DNA of 46,680 bases. Source: Candidatus Rokuibacteriota bacterium. GTDB taxonomy: Bacteria > Methylomirabilota > Methylomirabilia > Rokubacteriales > CSP1-6. A model generated the notes under the pieces. It did not search any database, was not told the origin of the DNA, and was given only the letters and a program-made list of their open reading frames with translations. A program made the position numbers and the translations under genes. Below are positions 1 to 7,217 of the stretch, piece after piece; the stretch's first letter is position 1; every line of letters starts with the position of its first letter. Location: NCBI GenBank assembly GCA_003220265.1, contig QHRW01000131.1, positions 1 to 46,680 on the forward strand, written 5' to 3'.

Positions 1-525
1 GACGCGGCCGGCCGCCCACGTGTGGGTGGAGATGGGCACGCCGGTCGCCTTCTGCGCCCGCGCGGAGGCCCGCAGGATGTTCTCGATCACGGGCGTCACG
101 CCGGCGGTGTCCGTGGCGCACTTGATGATGGCCGCCTTGATGCCGCTGGCGCCGATGCCCTCGCGGATGTCGCGGATGAAGAGGTCGGCCACCGCGTCCA
201 CGCCGTGCGCGCTGAAGTAGCGCTGCGGCATCCACCACACGCCGGTGGCCACGATCACGTGCAGGCGCGAGCGCGCGGCCACCTCGGCGATCAGGCCGAT
301 GTCCCGGCCGAGGTCCACGGTGGTGAGGTCCACGATCGTGCGGATGCCGCGGCTGTAGAGGTCGGCCAGCTTCTTCTCGGCGAGCGCCACGATGCCGGGG
401 CGATCCCACAGGTGCGGCCAGTTCTCCTGCACGCCGGGCGAACGCGTCACGATGTGCTCGTGCATCAGCGCGGGGCCGAGCTCGCGCGTGTCCACCGGAC
501 CCCTGGCCGTCTCCACTGTCGCCAT
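1..525 (-). CDS. Phosphotriesterase-like metal-dependent hydrolase (C-terminus beyond window)
   Basis: The first 175 residues of a phosphotriesterase-family TIM-barrel hydrolase are present; the rest lies left of the window. The start is ATG at 523-525 behind a GAGGG ribosome site. Visible metal-site features are the first-strand H22-x-H24 in LMHEHI, a lysine at about 135 in IIKCATD that fits the carboxylated bridging lysine of the family, and H168 in the STHT motif. Such enzymes hydrolyse phosphotriesters, lactones or related esters with a binuclear metal centre; this piece does not reveal the substrate. It is the last visible gene of a minus-strand operon, starting 19 bases after the dimethylformamidase-like gene, so it probably acts on the same catabolic substrate. 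The family call is firm; the substrate is unknown. Confidence 0.85.
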   Translation of the reverse strand, partial: MATVETARGPVDTRELGPALMHEHIVTRSPGVQENWPHLWDRPGIVALAEKKLADLYSRGIRTIVDLTTVDLGRDIGLIAEVAARSRLHVIVATGVWWMPQRYFSAHGVDAVADLFIRDIREGIGASGIKAAIIKCATDTAGVTPVIENILRASARAQKATGVPISTHTWAAGRV

Positions 526-544
526 GCTCGTTCCCTCTCGTGAG

Positions 545-2734
545 TCAGCGCGGGGCGCGGAAGCGCTCCAGCACGTTGCGCAGGATGCGCGAGACGTCGT
601 TGTCGTAGCGGTTGTGCGAGAGACTGCCGCAGAACGTGATGGACCCCGCGGCGAAGATCGCGCCGCCGCCCGGCAGCTCGGCGTACGTCATGTCGGCGCG
701 CAGGAGGCGCGACAGGCGCTCGCCGGTCACGGTCGTCAGGTGGGTCAGCAGCTCCTCGGGCACCACGACGAAGCTGGGGCCGTGCCCCTCGGAGCTGGCC
801 ACCACGATGGCGCCGGCCGGCGTGCCGAGCCGGGGATCCGCGCGGTCGAGCTCGAAGCCCGCCGCGCCGCCGCCCGAGAGGCCGAAGTCGCCGATCACGT
901 CGTTCTTCACGCCGGCCAGAATCCACGCGGCGCGCGGATCGTCGGCGCCGGGCTGGCGGCGATAGTAGGAGCCCTCGAAGAGGCCCTGCCCCGAGAAGCC
1001 GACGGCGACGAGCTGCTGGGGCGGCCGGCCGTTGCGCCGCCAGAGCCCGCCGTAGGCGCCGTCGAGCGCGTGATAGTACTCGCCGACCTGCGCATCCCAG
1101 GTGCGGATGCCGCCCTCGGCGCGCCGCACCTCGATCACGCCCGGCACGGCGGCGCTGGTGGCGATGCGCCAGTAGAAGCCGTTGCCGCCGAGGTAGACGA
1201 GACGGCCGCCGCCCTCGAGGTAGCCGGCGTGGGCGTCGAGCGTGCGCGCGGTGTGGTACTCGGGGTGCGAGCCCGTCAGCACCGTCGCGTACGGCGCCAG
1301 CAGCGCGGCGCCCTCGGCCTCGACGTCCTCGTCGGTGACGACGTCGTGGCGAATGCCGTGCGCCTCGAGCCAGTCGAGCAGGTGTGTGTCCGCCGAGAAG
1401 TGGCGCAGACCCGAGCCGCGCGCGTCGAGGAACGTCAGGTAGCGCGGCCGCAGCGTGAGCACGGGGCGCAGGCGTGACGAATAGCAGATGCCGCTGCCGT
1501 CGCGGTGGCGATTGTAGGTCGAGCGGCCGTACTCGGGATGGTCGTCGGCGTTGTGCGGATAGGCGTTCCAGGCGGCCACGCGCTCGCGGAAATCCGCATC
1601 CGTGCTGGCGCGCGCATGGTTCGCGTACGCCTGGTAGGTGTAGGTCGAGGCCACGAAGAGGACGTCGGCAGTGGGCCGCCCGCGGCGCGGCCGCACGTAG
1701 AACGGCAGCTCGTCCACGTGGCCGCCGGCGGCCAGGCGCATGACGTAGACGCCGCTCGGCAGGTCGTCGGGCACGGTGAGCTCGAAGTCGGTGGCCCAGC
1801 CGACGTCGTGCAGGTCGTCGTCGTGGAAGTGGATGGCGGCGTACTCGCGCGGCGCGTGGCGCCAGCACATCTCGCGTCCCGTCCACCGCGCGCCGGTCAC
1901 CGCGCGCGTGGGCAGGTTCACGAGACGGCCGCCGAGGCGATGGGGCCCGACGTCGGTCACGTCGAGACCGTCGATCCCCTGCGAGAAATCCCAGCCGGCG
2001 ATGAGGCCGTCGGGCGGCAGCAGCGGATCGAGCACCAGCGTCTCGGGCGCCGGCGCCGCCCCGGCCAGCACCATCGGGTCCTCGATCTTGCCGTTGAAGT
2101 GCTCGCGCGGCTCCGGCGCCAGTCGCGCGCCGATCAGCAGCGGCGCGGGCGCCTCCAGCCGCGCCGTGAGCGGCAGCACCGCGGAGGCCTCCTCGCGCGC
2201 GCCGCCTCCGACCGCCGCGTGGCCCACACGCAGCGTGCCGGCGGCGGGATCGGCCACCATCCAGATCCGCTGCCACTGGCGCAGCGGCAGCGGACGGCCG
2301 CTGGCCAGCGCCCGCGGCGCGCCGCCCGCGACGCCGATGCGTGCCGTGACGCCGGCGCCGCCCAGCGCCAGGCTCCAGCCCGCGCCCGTGGCTTCGTCCC
2401 AGCGCGAGACCACGCATTGATCGCTCGGCGTCGCCAGCGTGGGCCACACCAGCGCGGTCACCGTGAGCGCCCCGGAGGTGCGGAGCGCCCCGGCTCCGTC
2501 CACGCGCGCGTAGGAGCCCAGCGCCACGGGCTGCACGCGCGAGGGACGCTCGAGGCTGAAGCGCCGGGCGAGGTCCACGAGCTTCACGCCGGGTCCGGCC
2601 GGGTTGGGATCGGCGTGGATCACGCGGGCGAGCGTCGCGCGATACGGGCCGGACGCCGTGCTGGAGACCTTGAAGGCGATGCGCTCGCCGGCCGCGGCCG
2701 AGAGCCGGTCGGTATAGCCGGTGAGCGGGATCAC
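545..2734 (-). CDS. N,N-dimethylformamidase large-subunit-like protein with LamG-like N-terminus
   Basis: About 729 residues. The GTG start overlaps the stop of the upstream oxidoreductase by 4 bases (GTGA), which fixes the start although the open frame runs further upstream. Residues ~75-225 look like a concanavalin/LamG-type beta-sandwich (a W-rich segment followed by FNGKIEDPMV). Residues ~300-725 match the dimethylformamidase beta-subunit C-terminal domain, with TGSHPEYHT at ~488-496 and YLGGNGFYW at ~514-522. The characterised family hydrolyses N,N-dimethylformamide to dimethylamine and formate with an iron bound by tyrosines and glutamate; the many conserved Tyr and Glu here are compatible, but I cannot assign the ligands. 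The small subunit gene of known dimethylformamidases is not adjacent. The operon context (aldolase, sugar-type dehydrogenase, hydrolase) makes another amide-like or sugar-derived substrate at least as likely as dimethylformamide. Confidence 0.82.
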   Translation of the reverse strand: MIPLTGYTDRLSAAAGERIAFKVSSTASGPYRATLARVIHADPNPAGPGVKLVDLARRFSLERPSRVQPVALGSYARVDGAGALRTSGALTVTALVWPTLATPSDQCVVSRWDEATGAGWSLALGGAGVTARIGVAGGAPRALASGRPLPLRQWQRIWMVADPAAGTLRVGHAAVGGGAREEASAVLPLTARLEAPAPLLIGARLAPEPREHFNGKIEDPMVLAGAAPAPETLVLDPLLPPDGLIAGWDFSQGIDGLDVTDVGPHRLGGRLVNLPTRAVTGARWTGREMCWRHAPREYAAIHFHDDDLHDVGWATDFELTVPDDLPSGVYVMRLAAGGHVDELPFYVRPRRGRPTADVLFVASTYTYQAYANHARASTDADFRERVAAWNAYPHNADDHPEYGRSTYNRHRDGSGICYSSRLRPVLTLRPRYLTFLDARGSGLRHFSADTHLLDWLEAHGIRHDVVTDEDVEAEGAALLAPYATVLTGSHPEYHTARTLDAHAGYLEGGGRLVYLGGNGFYWRIATSAAVPGVIEVRRAEGGIRTWDAQVGEYYHALDGAYGGLWRRNGRPPQQLVAVGFSGQGLFEGSYYRRQPGADDPRAAWILAGVKNDVIGDFGLSGGGAAGFELDRADPRLGTPAGAIVVASSEGHGPSFVVVPEELLTHLTTVTGERLSRLLRADMTYAELPGGGAIFAAGSITFCGSLSHNRYDNDVSRILRNVLERFRAPR

Positions 2735-3795
2735 TTCATCGTGTCCGGCGCGACCGGGCGGCGCGTGCGCGACGCCTCGTAGATCGCCAGCGGCACCTGG
2801 AGGACCTTGGTCGCGGTGACGACGTCCTGGGCGGGCTGGCGGCCCTCGAGCACGCCGTCCACGAAGTCGCGCGCGGCGCCGTCGAAGCCGGTGCGCCAGT
2901 CCGTGGGCACCTGGAAGCTCGTCGTCTCCGTGCCCTTGATCAGCACGACCGGCGGCAGGTCGAGCATCTCGCCCGTGCAGCGCGTGACCCACAGGATGCC
3001 GCGCGAGCCGTGGATCTCGAAGAACTCGTCGGCCTTGTAGTAGCGGCTGCGGATCGGCATCTCGGGCGCGTACGTGTAGTCGATGATCCCGAGGCACTCG
3101 CGGTCCTTGAACCGGAAGTGGGCGACGCTCGGCGTCTCCTGCAGGAAGTCGGCGCTGCGGCCCACGATGGCGGAGATCTCGCCGATCTCGCCGATCCAGT
3201 ACATGGCGGTGGCGTACTTGTGCACGCCGTCGTCGTAGAGCGCGCCGCCCGGATTGCGTCCGGGATCGCGCCGCCACACCAGGGCCTCGGGATCGAGCGC
3301 GAGCGTGGCGCCCACGATGTCCCGGGCCCGCGTGGTGTGGATGCGCACCAGCGAGGGCTCGCCGATCGCGCCCGCCTCCAGCAGCTCCTTGGCCTTCACG
3401 ATGGGCGGGTAGTAGAGGAAGTTCTCGGTGACGCGGAAGATCGTGCGCGCCTTGGCCACCGCCGCCGCGATCCGCTCGGCCTCGGCCACGCTCACCGCGA
3501 GCGGCTTCTGACACGAGACGTGCTTGCCGGCGGCGAGGGCGGCGATGATCTGCTCGGCGTGCAGATACGTCGGCGTCAGCAGCTCCACGGCGTCCACGCG
3601 GGGATCGGCGAGCAGCTCGGCGTAGTCCTTGTAGATACGCGGCGTGATGGACCACTGTCGCGCGCGCAGCTCGGCGCGGGCCCAGTCGGTGTCGCAGAGC
3701 GCGACGACGTCGCAGCGCGGGTGCTCGAGATAGCCGGGCGCGTTGAGCTGGCAGATGTTGCCGCAGCCGACGATGCCGAGGCGGAGGCGATCCAC
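2731..3795 (-). CDS. Gfo/Idh/MocA family NAD(P)-dependent oxidoreductase
   Basis: About 354 residues. The N-terminal Rossmann fold begins at once with LGIVGCGNICQ (GxGxxG-type dinucleotide site), followed by the family EKP-type motif, seen here as CQKPLAV with its conserved Lys-Pro. The C-terminal alpha/beta domain carries GGALYDDGVHKYATAMYW, the usual active-site region with its conserved His. The GTG start at 3795 is the only start that places the Rossmann strand at the N-terminus; longer open reading frame upstream overlaps the aldolase gene and is not protein-like. Enzymes of this family oxidise or reduce sugars, inositols and related polyols. It begins 5 bases after the aldolase stop and its own stop overlaps the next start, so the genes are translationally linked. 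Confidence 0.92.
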   Translation of the reverse strand: MDRLRLGIVGCGNICQLNAPGYLEHPRCDVVALCDTDWARAELRARQWSITPRIYKDYAELLADPRVDAVELLTPTYLHAEQIIAALAAGKHVSCQKPLAVSVAEAERIAAAVAKARTIFRVTENFLYYPPIVKAKELLEAGAIGEPSLVRIHTTRARDIVGATLALDPEALVWRRDPGRNPGGALYDDGVHKYATAMYWIGEIGEISAIVGRSADFLQETPSVAHFRFKDRECLGIIDYTYAPEMPIRSRYYKADEFFEIHGSRGILWVTRCTGEMLDLPPVVLIKGTETTSFQVPTDWRTGFDGAARDFVDGVLEGRQPAQDVVTATKVLQVPLAIYEASRTRRPVAPDTMK

Positions 3796-3800
3796 CGGGC

Positions 3801-4559
3801 TCAGCGGCCGGCGCCGGCGGCCGCCCGCTCGGCCAGCTCCTTGACGCCGGACTGGACCCACGGAAAGAAGCTGGTCATCAGCGCGCGCACGCCCAGGCGG
3901 GTGTAGCGCTCCACGTTGGCCGTGTTGACCAGCATCCCGGCCGTGCGGCCGGCCTGCACGATCCGCGACAGCGCCCCGTCGATCGTCTTCTGGACGTCGG
4001 GATGGCCCATGTTGCCGATGTGGCCCATCGACGTGGCCAGGTCGTTGGGCGCCACGAAGAACACGTCGATGTGATCGACCTTGAGGATCTCGTCCAGCGC
4101 CTTCACGGCCACGATGTCCTCGATGAGCACGATCAGCAGGCTCTGGTCGTTGGCCGTCTTGAGATAGTCGGCCACGCCGAAGCCCTGACGGCTGGTGAAC
4201 ATCCCGCGCTTGCCCAGCGGCGAGAACTTGGCCGACTCCACCACCGCCTCCGCCTCGGCGCGCGTGTTGACGTGCGGCACGCAGATGCCCTGGGCGCCGC
4301 GGTCGAGCGTGCGGTAGATCGTGGCGTAGTCGTTGTCCATCACGCGCACCACGGAGGTCTTGCCCCACAGGTCGCACGCGCGCGTGAGGTTGCCGAGGTC
4401 GGCATAGTCGACGCCGCCGTGCTCGCCCTCGAGCCAGATGCCGTCCACGTCGAGCGTGCCGAGCTGATCGATGAGGTCGGGGTCGTTGGTGCCCGAGAGG
4501 ATGGTGGCCACCTTGCCGGCGGCGAGGGCCTGCTTCACGCGATTGGGTCGGATGTCCAT
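3801..4559 (-). CDS. HpcH/HpaI family aldolase (2-oxo-acid type)
   Basis: 252 residues, normal length for a class II pyruvate/2-oxo-acid aldolase. Residues corresponding to the HpaI catalytic set are visible: H47 in LEGEHGG, R71 in SVVRVMD, and metal ligands E146 (VLIED) and D172 (FFVAPNDL). The reaction is expected to be reversible aldol cleavage of a 4-hydroxy-2-oxo acid to pyruvate plus an aldehyde. An AAGGAGAG ribosome site lies 5 bases before ATG. It is the first gene of the catabolic operon that continues into the oxidoreductase, the amidase-like and the phosphotriesterase-like genes. The VapC stop lies only 13 bases upstream, so read-through from the toxin-antitoxin unit is possible. 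The family is clear; the substrate is not determinable. Confidence 0.93.
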   Translation of the reverse strand: MDIRPNRVKQALAAGKVATILSGTNDPDLIDQLGTLDVDGIWLEGEHGGVDYADLGNLTRACDLWGKTSVVRVMDNDYATIYRTLDRGAQGICVPHVNTRAEAEAVVESAKFSPLGKRGMFTSRQGFGVADYLKTANDQSLLIVLIEDIVAVKALDEILKVDHIDVFFVAPNDLATSMGHIGNMGHPDVQKTIDGALSRIVQAGRTAGMLVNTANVERYTRLGVRALMTSFFPWVQSGVKELAERAAAGAGR

Positions 4560-4572
4560 GGGCTCTCCTTGA

Positions 4573-5010
4573 TCACCGGGACGCGACGGTCAGCGGTTTC
4601 AACCGGAAGTACCGCGCAGCTGCCGACATGTGGCGATCGTTCGTATAGATCTCCGGGAATCCGTGCTCGTGGGCGCAGCTCAGGTGAACGGCGTCGGCTG
4701 AACGCAGAAACACCGGTCGTGGCAGGCGCGCAAACGCGGCCACGGTCATGGCAGCGAGCGCGGTCGTGAGGGGAAGCCATGTCCAGAGGCCCTGGCCGCA
4801 ATCGTCGTCGAACTGGGCTATCACCTCGCGAAATGTTCCCGTATCGAACGCGCCCTCGCGGAGCTTCCGATGGAACACGGCTGCCACCTCGACCTGTCCG
4901 ATCACGGCACAGCGGACCTGCCCGAGCGACTCGGCCAGGTGGCGCACGGCGGCGCTCTCCGGCTCATCGAGGTAGAACTTCGCGATGTACGAGGAGTCGA
5001 AATAGCTCAC
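4573..5010 (-). CDS. PIN-domain toxin (VapC-like ribonuclease)
   Basis: 145 residues, the usual VapC size. The GTG start overlaps the antitoxin stop by 4 bases (GTGA). PIN-domain acidic residues are visible: D near the N-terminus in YFDSSYIAKFY, a central glutamate in GQVEVAAVF, the aspartate in RSADAVHL, and a C-terminal acidic residue in IYTNDRHM. Such proteins are Mg2+-dependent endoribonucleases that cleave tRNA or mRNA and are neutralised by the cognate antitoxin. The longer open frame upstream of this GTG only shadows the antitoxin gene. The RNA target cannot be deduced from sequence. Confidence 0.92.
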   Translation of the reverse strand: MSYFDSSYIAKFYLDEPESAAVRHLAESLGQVRCAVIGQVEVAAVFHRKLREGAFDTGTFREVIAQFDDDCGQGLWTWLPLTTALAAMTVAAFARLPRPVFLRSADAVHLSCAHEHGFPEIYTNDRHMSAAARYFRLKPLTVASR

Positions 5011-5267
5011 GCGCGCGACGGGCGCTCGCGATCCTCGGCGATCATGGCCGTGCTGTCCGTTCCGCGGCCAAGCTTGCCCCGGAGGCGCGCATAGCCCGGC
5101 CGAACGCGGCGGGCTCGGAACGGGTTGGTGGATCTGGCGTCGGGGACCGCCTCGAGCCGCACCAGCGGCTTGCCACGCTCCGTCACGGTGATCGCGCCGA
5201 GCTCGACGGCCTTGCGAACCCACGCACCAGTCCGCGCATGAAGCTCTCGAATCGAGATCGTTTTCAT
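5007..5267 (-). CDS. Phd/YefM-type antitoxin
   Basis: 86 residues. The N-terminus MKTISIRELHARTG, followed by VTERGKPLVRLEAV, is the standard Phd/YefM DNA-binding fold; the C-terminal ~35 residues are basic and variable, as expected for the toxin-binding tail. I chose ATG at 5265-5267 because the family begins there; an upstream in-frame start would add an unrelated arginine-rich extension. It is co-translated with the PIN toxin. The start codon lies inside a repeat cluster (5265-5287) that fits autorepression by the antitoxin complex. Confidence 0.9.
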   Translation of the reverse strand: MKTISIRELHARTGAWVRKAVELGAITVTERGKPLVRLEAVPDARSTNPFRARRVRPGYARLRGKLGRGTDSTAMIAEDRERPSRA

Positions 5268-5287
5268 GTGACCCAATGTGACACATG
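5265..5287. promoter_or_regulatory. Candidate autoregulatory operator of the toxin-antitoxin pair
   Basis: Two copies of ATGTGAC (5266-5272 and 5276-5282) are spaced exactly 10 bases, one helical turn. The whole element is bounded by inverted hexamers CATGTG (5265-5270) and CACATG (5282-5287). It covers the antitoxin start codon. Phd-type antitoxins bind short repeated sites over their own promoter or start, so this is a reasonable operator. The repeats are seen directly; the binding is inferred. Confidence 0.45.
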
Positions 5288-5322
5288 CAGCGGACTCGCG
5301 CAAGCCACCGGCGCGGCCACGC

Positions 5323-6561
5323 CTAGGTCGCGCCCGCACCGGGGCTGCCGAGCCCGAGGGCGGCCTCCCAGGCCTGCTGGGTGGCGATCTCCTGCGTCCA
5401 CGGGCGCATCAGCGCGCCCGCGCGGGCGTCTCGCGCGTAGCGCTCGAGCGGATAGCGCTTGAGCAAGCCGCGCCCGCCGCAGACGCGGATCGCCTCCTGC
5501 GTGACCGTGATCACCGAGCGCTGCACGGTGACGTGCGCCGCGCGGGCGCGCTGCAGCGCCTCCGCCGGCGCGTTCACGCGCGCCTCCGAGATCGCGCGAT
5601 AGTAGAGGGCGCGGGCGGCCTCGAGCGCGAACAGCATCTCCGCCACGGCGTGGCCCTTGACGGCGGCCTCCGTGTGCAGCCCGGGCGCGCCCGCCATCTG
5701 GCCCGTCAGGTAGGCGACGGCGCCGTCGTAGGCGGCCTGCATCAGTCCCAGGAACGTCGCGCAGAAGGTCAGCGGCGAGAGCTGCGGGAAGGCGTTGTAC
5801 ATGGCGCCGAACAGCCCGGGCGGCAGAACCTCGCCGTCGTCGGGGACGAAGACGTCTTGCAGCAGCATGTCGCGGCTCACGGTGCCGCGCATGCCCATCG
5901 GATCCCAGTCGCCCGGAAAGCTCACGCCGGGCGCGTCCTTCGGCACCTGCAGATAGAGCGTGCGCTCGATCCACGGCTCGTCACCGAGCCGGATGGCGGG
6001 CGTGGCGAAGTAGGGCGCGGCGCCCGCCAGCGACACGAAGAACTTGCGCCCGCTCACGACGTAGCCGCCGTCCACCTTGCGCGCCGTGGTGCCGAACCGC
6101 CGGCCGCCCATCGACAGCTTCGTGTCGGTCTCGCCCTGCTCCACGGGCTCGCTGTGCGGCTGGCCGTAGAAGACCCCCTGCTCGACCACCTCGCGGAACT
6201 TCGCGGCGCGCAGCTTCTCGTGCCGCTCGCGCACCGCGGGCGCCATCGGCATGGCGTCGGCGATCTCGCCCATCATCAGCATGGTGAGGCAGTGCATGTT
6301 GAACGTGAGCGACGTGGAGGCGTTGCCCTGCGCGAGCTGCTCGGCCACGAGGCAGTAGGTCTCGTAGCCGGCGCCGAGCCCGCCGTAGCGCGCGGGCACG
6401 CAGAGGCCCAGCCAGCCGCCCGCGCGCAGGTCCGCGTAGTCGTCGAACGGAAACGACGCATCGCGATCGTGCGTCGCCGCGCGCGGCGCGAAGCGCTCCA
6501 GCGCGACTCGGCGCGCGCCCGCGAGCAGGTCCTGCTGCCGGGTCGATGGACGGAGGTCCAT
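5323..6561 (-). CDS. Acyl-CoA dehydrogenase-like flavoprotein
   Basis: 412 residues with the full three-part fold: helical N-domain (to ~125), beta-barrel middle domain with the FAD-site segment ending in GMRGTVSRDMLL and DVFVP (~220-245), and C-terminal helical domain with CGGRGLLKRYPLERYARDARAG. The canonical C-terminal catalytic glutamate of medium-chain acyl-CoA dehydrogenases (YEGT motif) is not at its usual place: the corresponding segment reads ALMRPWTQE. The protein may therefore use another base, as isovaleryl-CoA dehydrogenase does, or belong to a desaturase or monooxygenase subgroup. It is a stand-alone minus-strand gene upstream of the toxin-antitoxin pair, with no adjacent CoA ligase or electron-transfer flavoprotein gene. 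Confidence 0.9.
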   Translation of the reverse strand: MDLRPSTRQQDLLAGARRVALERFAPRAATHDRDASFPFDDYADLRAGGWLGLCVPARYGGLGAGYETYCLVAEQLAQGNASTSLTFNMHCLTMLMMGEIADAMPMAPAVRERHEKLRAAKFREVVEQGVFYGQPHSEPVEQGETDTKLSMGGRRFGTTARKVDGGYVVSGRKFFVSLAGAAPYFATPAIRLGDEPWIERTLYLQVPKDAPGVSFPGDWDPMGMRGTVSRDMLLQDVFVPDDGEVLPPGLFGAMYNAFPQLSPLTFCATFLGLMQAAYDGAVAYLTGQMAGAPGLHTEAAVKGHAVAEMLFALEAARALYYRAISEARVNAPAEALQRARAAHVTVQRSVITVTQEAIRVCGGRGLLKRYPLERYARDARAGALMRPWTQEIATQQAWEAALGLGSPGAGAT

Positions 6562-6623
6562 GGGCGGGCCCCACCTTAGCCGGGGCGGACGAGCGTGTCG
6601 AGGGGACGCGGAGTGGGCTTAGC

Positions 6624-7100
6624 TCAGCGCGGGGTGGTGACGGGCGTCGCGAGCGCAGAACACGGCGTGCTCTGGCTTCTGGGCTTGAAGTAGCTGACGT
6701 GGTCCGGCAAGCCGGCGCTGCCGCTGATCTCACCGGCCGTCGGATCGACGTTGACGCTGGCCGTCATCACCGTCGTGCAGTCCGCCACCGGCGTGGCGCT
6801 GGCCGTCGTGGCGGGCGTCTCGGTCGGGACCGTGGCCTCGGGCATCACGATCGTCGTGGGCGTCGCCGTGACCGGAACGTCGGTCACGGGCGCGAGCAGC
6901 GGCTCCGAGGCGACGACGGGAGCCGGCTCGGTCACTGCCGCTTTCGGGCCGAACTTGACGGCAGCAAGGCCCGCGACCAGCGCGAAGGCGGTCAGGAGGG
7001 CGAGACCCGGGAGGATGAGGTCTCGACGGCGCCGGTCTCGATGGCCACGGTCTCGATGGCCGCTGCTCGGTATCTGTCGGCCCGCGTCCGTGAGTTCCAT
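6624..7100 (-). CDS. Thr/Pro-rich single-pass membrane protein, unknown function
   Basis: 158 residues, not recognised. A basic N-terminal segment (~residues 14-27) built from a GHRDR-like pentapeptide repeat precedes one membrane helix (~28-49). A Thr/Pro/Val/Ala-rich low-complexity stretch (~50-105) and a short C-terminal tail with two cysteines (CTTVM and TPCSA) follow. The positive charge before the helix predicts N-in, with the Thr/Pro-rich part outside the cytoplasm. ATG at 7100 is the best start. No domain is recognisable; the low-complexity region could be a cell-envelope spacer. The opposite strand also has an open frame here, but its product has less protein-like order. Confidence 0.5.
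   Translation of the reverse strand: MELTDAGRQIPSSGHRDRGHRDRRRRDLILPGLALLTAFALVAGLAAVKFGPKAAVTEPAPVVASEPLLAPVTDVPVTATPTTIVMPEATVPTETPATTASATPVADCTTVMTASVNVDPTAGEISGSAGLPDHVSYFKPRSQSTPCSALATPVTTPR
7019..7061. repeat. 15-base tandem repeat, three copies
   Basis: The unit GGTCTCGATGGCC recurs at 7034-7046 and 7049-7061, with a slightly diverged copy at 7019-7031, giving a 15-base period. It lies inside the membrane-protein gene and encodes consecutive basic pentapeptides just before the membrane helix, so copy-number change would keep frame and alter charge. Confidence 0.7.
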
Positions 7101-7169
7101 GACGAACGGCGTCGTAGTGCAAACCCGAAACCAATTCTGACCAGCGTCTAACCGGCTATGTCTCCTGAG

Positions 7170-7197
7170 AAAAACAGACGGGACTCCGGAGGCCCCG
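7170..7197 (-). terminator. Rho-independent-type terminator of the ABC transporter operon
   Basis: Read on the minus strand, a GC-rich hairpin (7195-7180, arms GGG-CTCC and GGAG-CCC around a palindromic core) is followed within about five bases by a run of five T (7174-7170). It lies about 20 bases after the stop of the ATP-binding protein gene, where the four-gene operon should end. The next minus-strand gene (7100) would then need its own promoter in 7101-7170; I could not identify a convincing one. Confidence 0.55.
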
Positions 7198-7217
7198 GGT
7201 GGATTTCGGTCACCTGC

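Noticed and set aside
22..2782. Long plus-strand open frames opposite the amidase-like and phosphotriesterase-like genes
   Set aside because: They are GC-rich shadows with arginine/alanine/glycine-rich, domain-free translations, while the minus strand encodes recognisable families.
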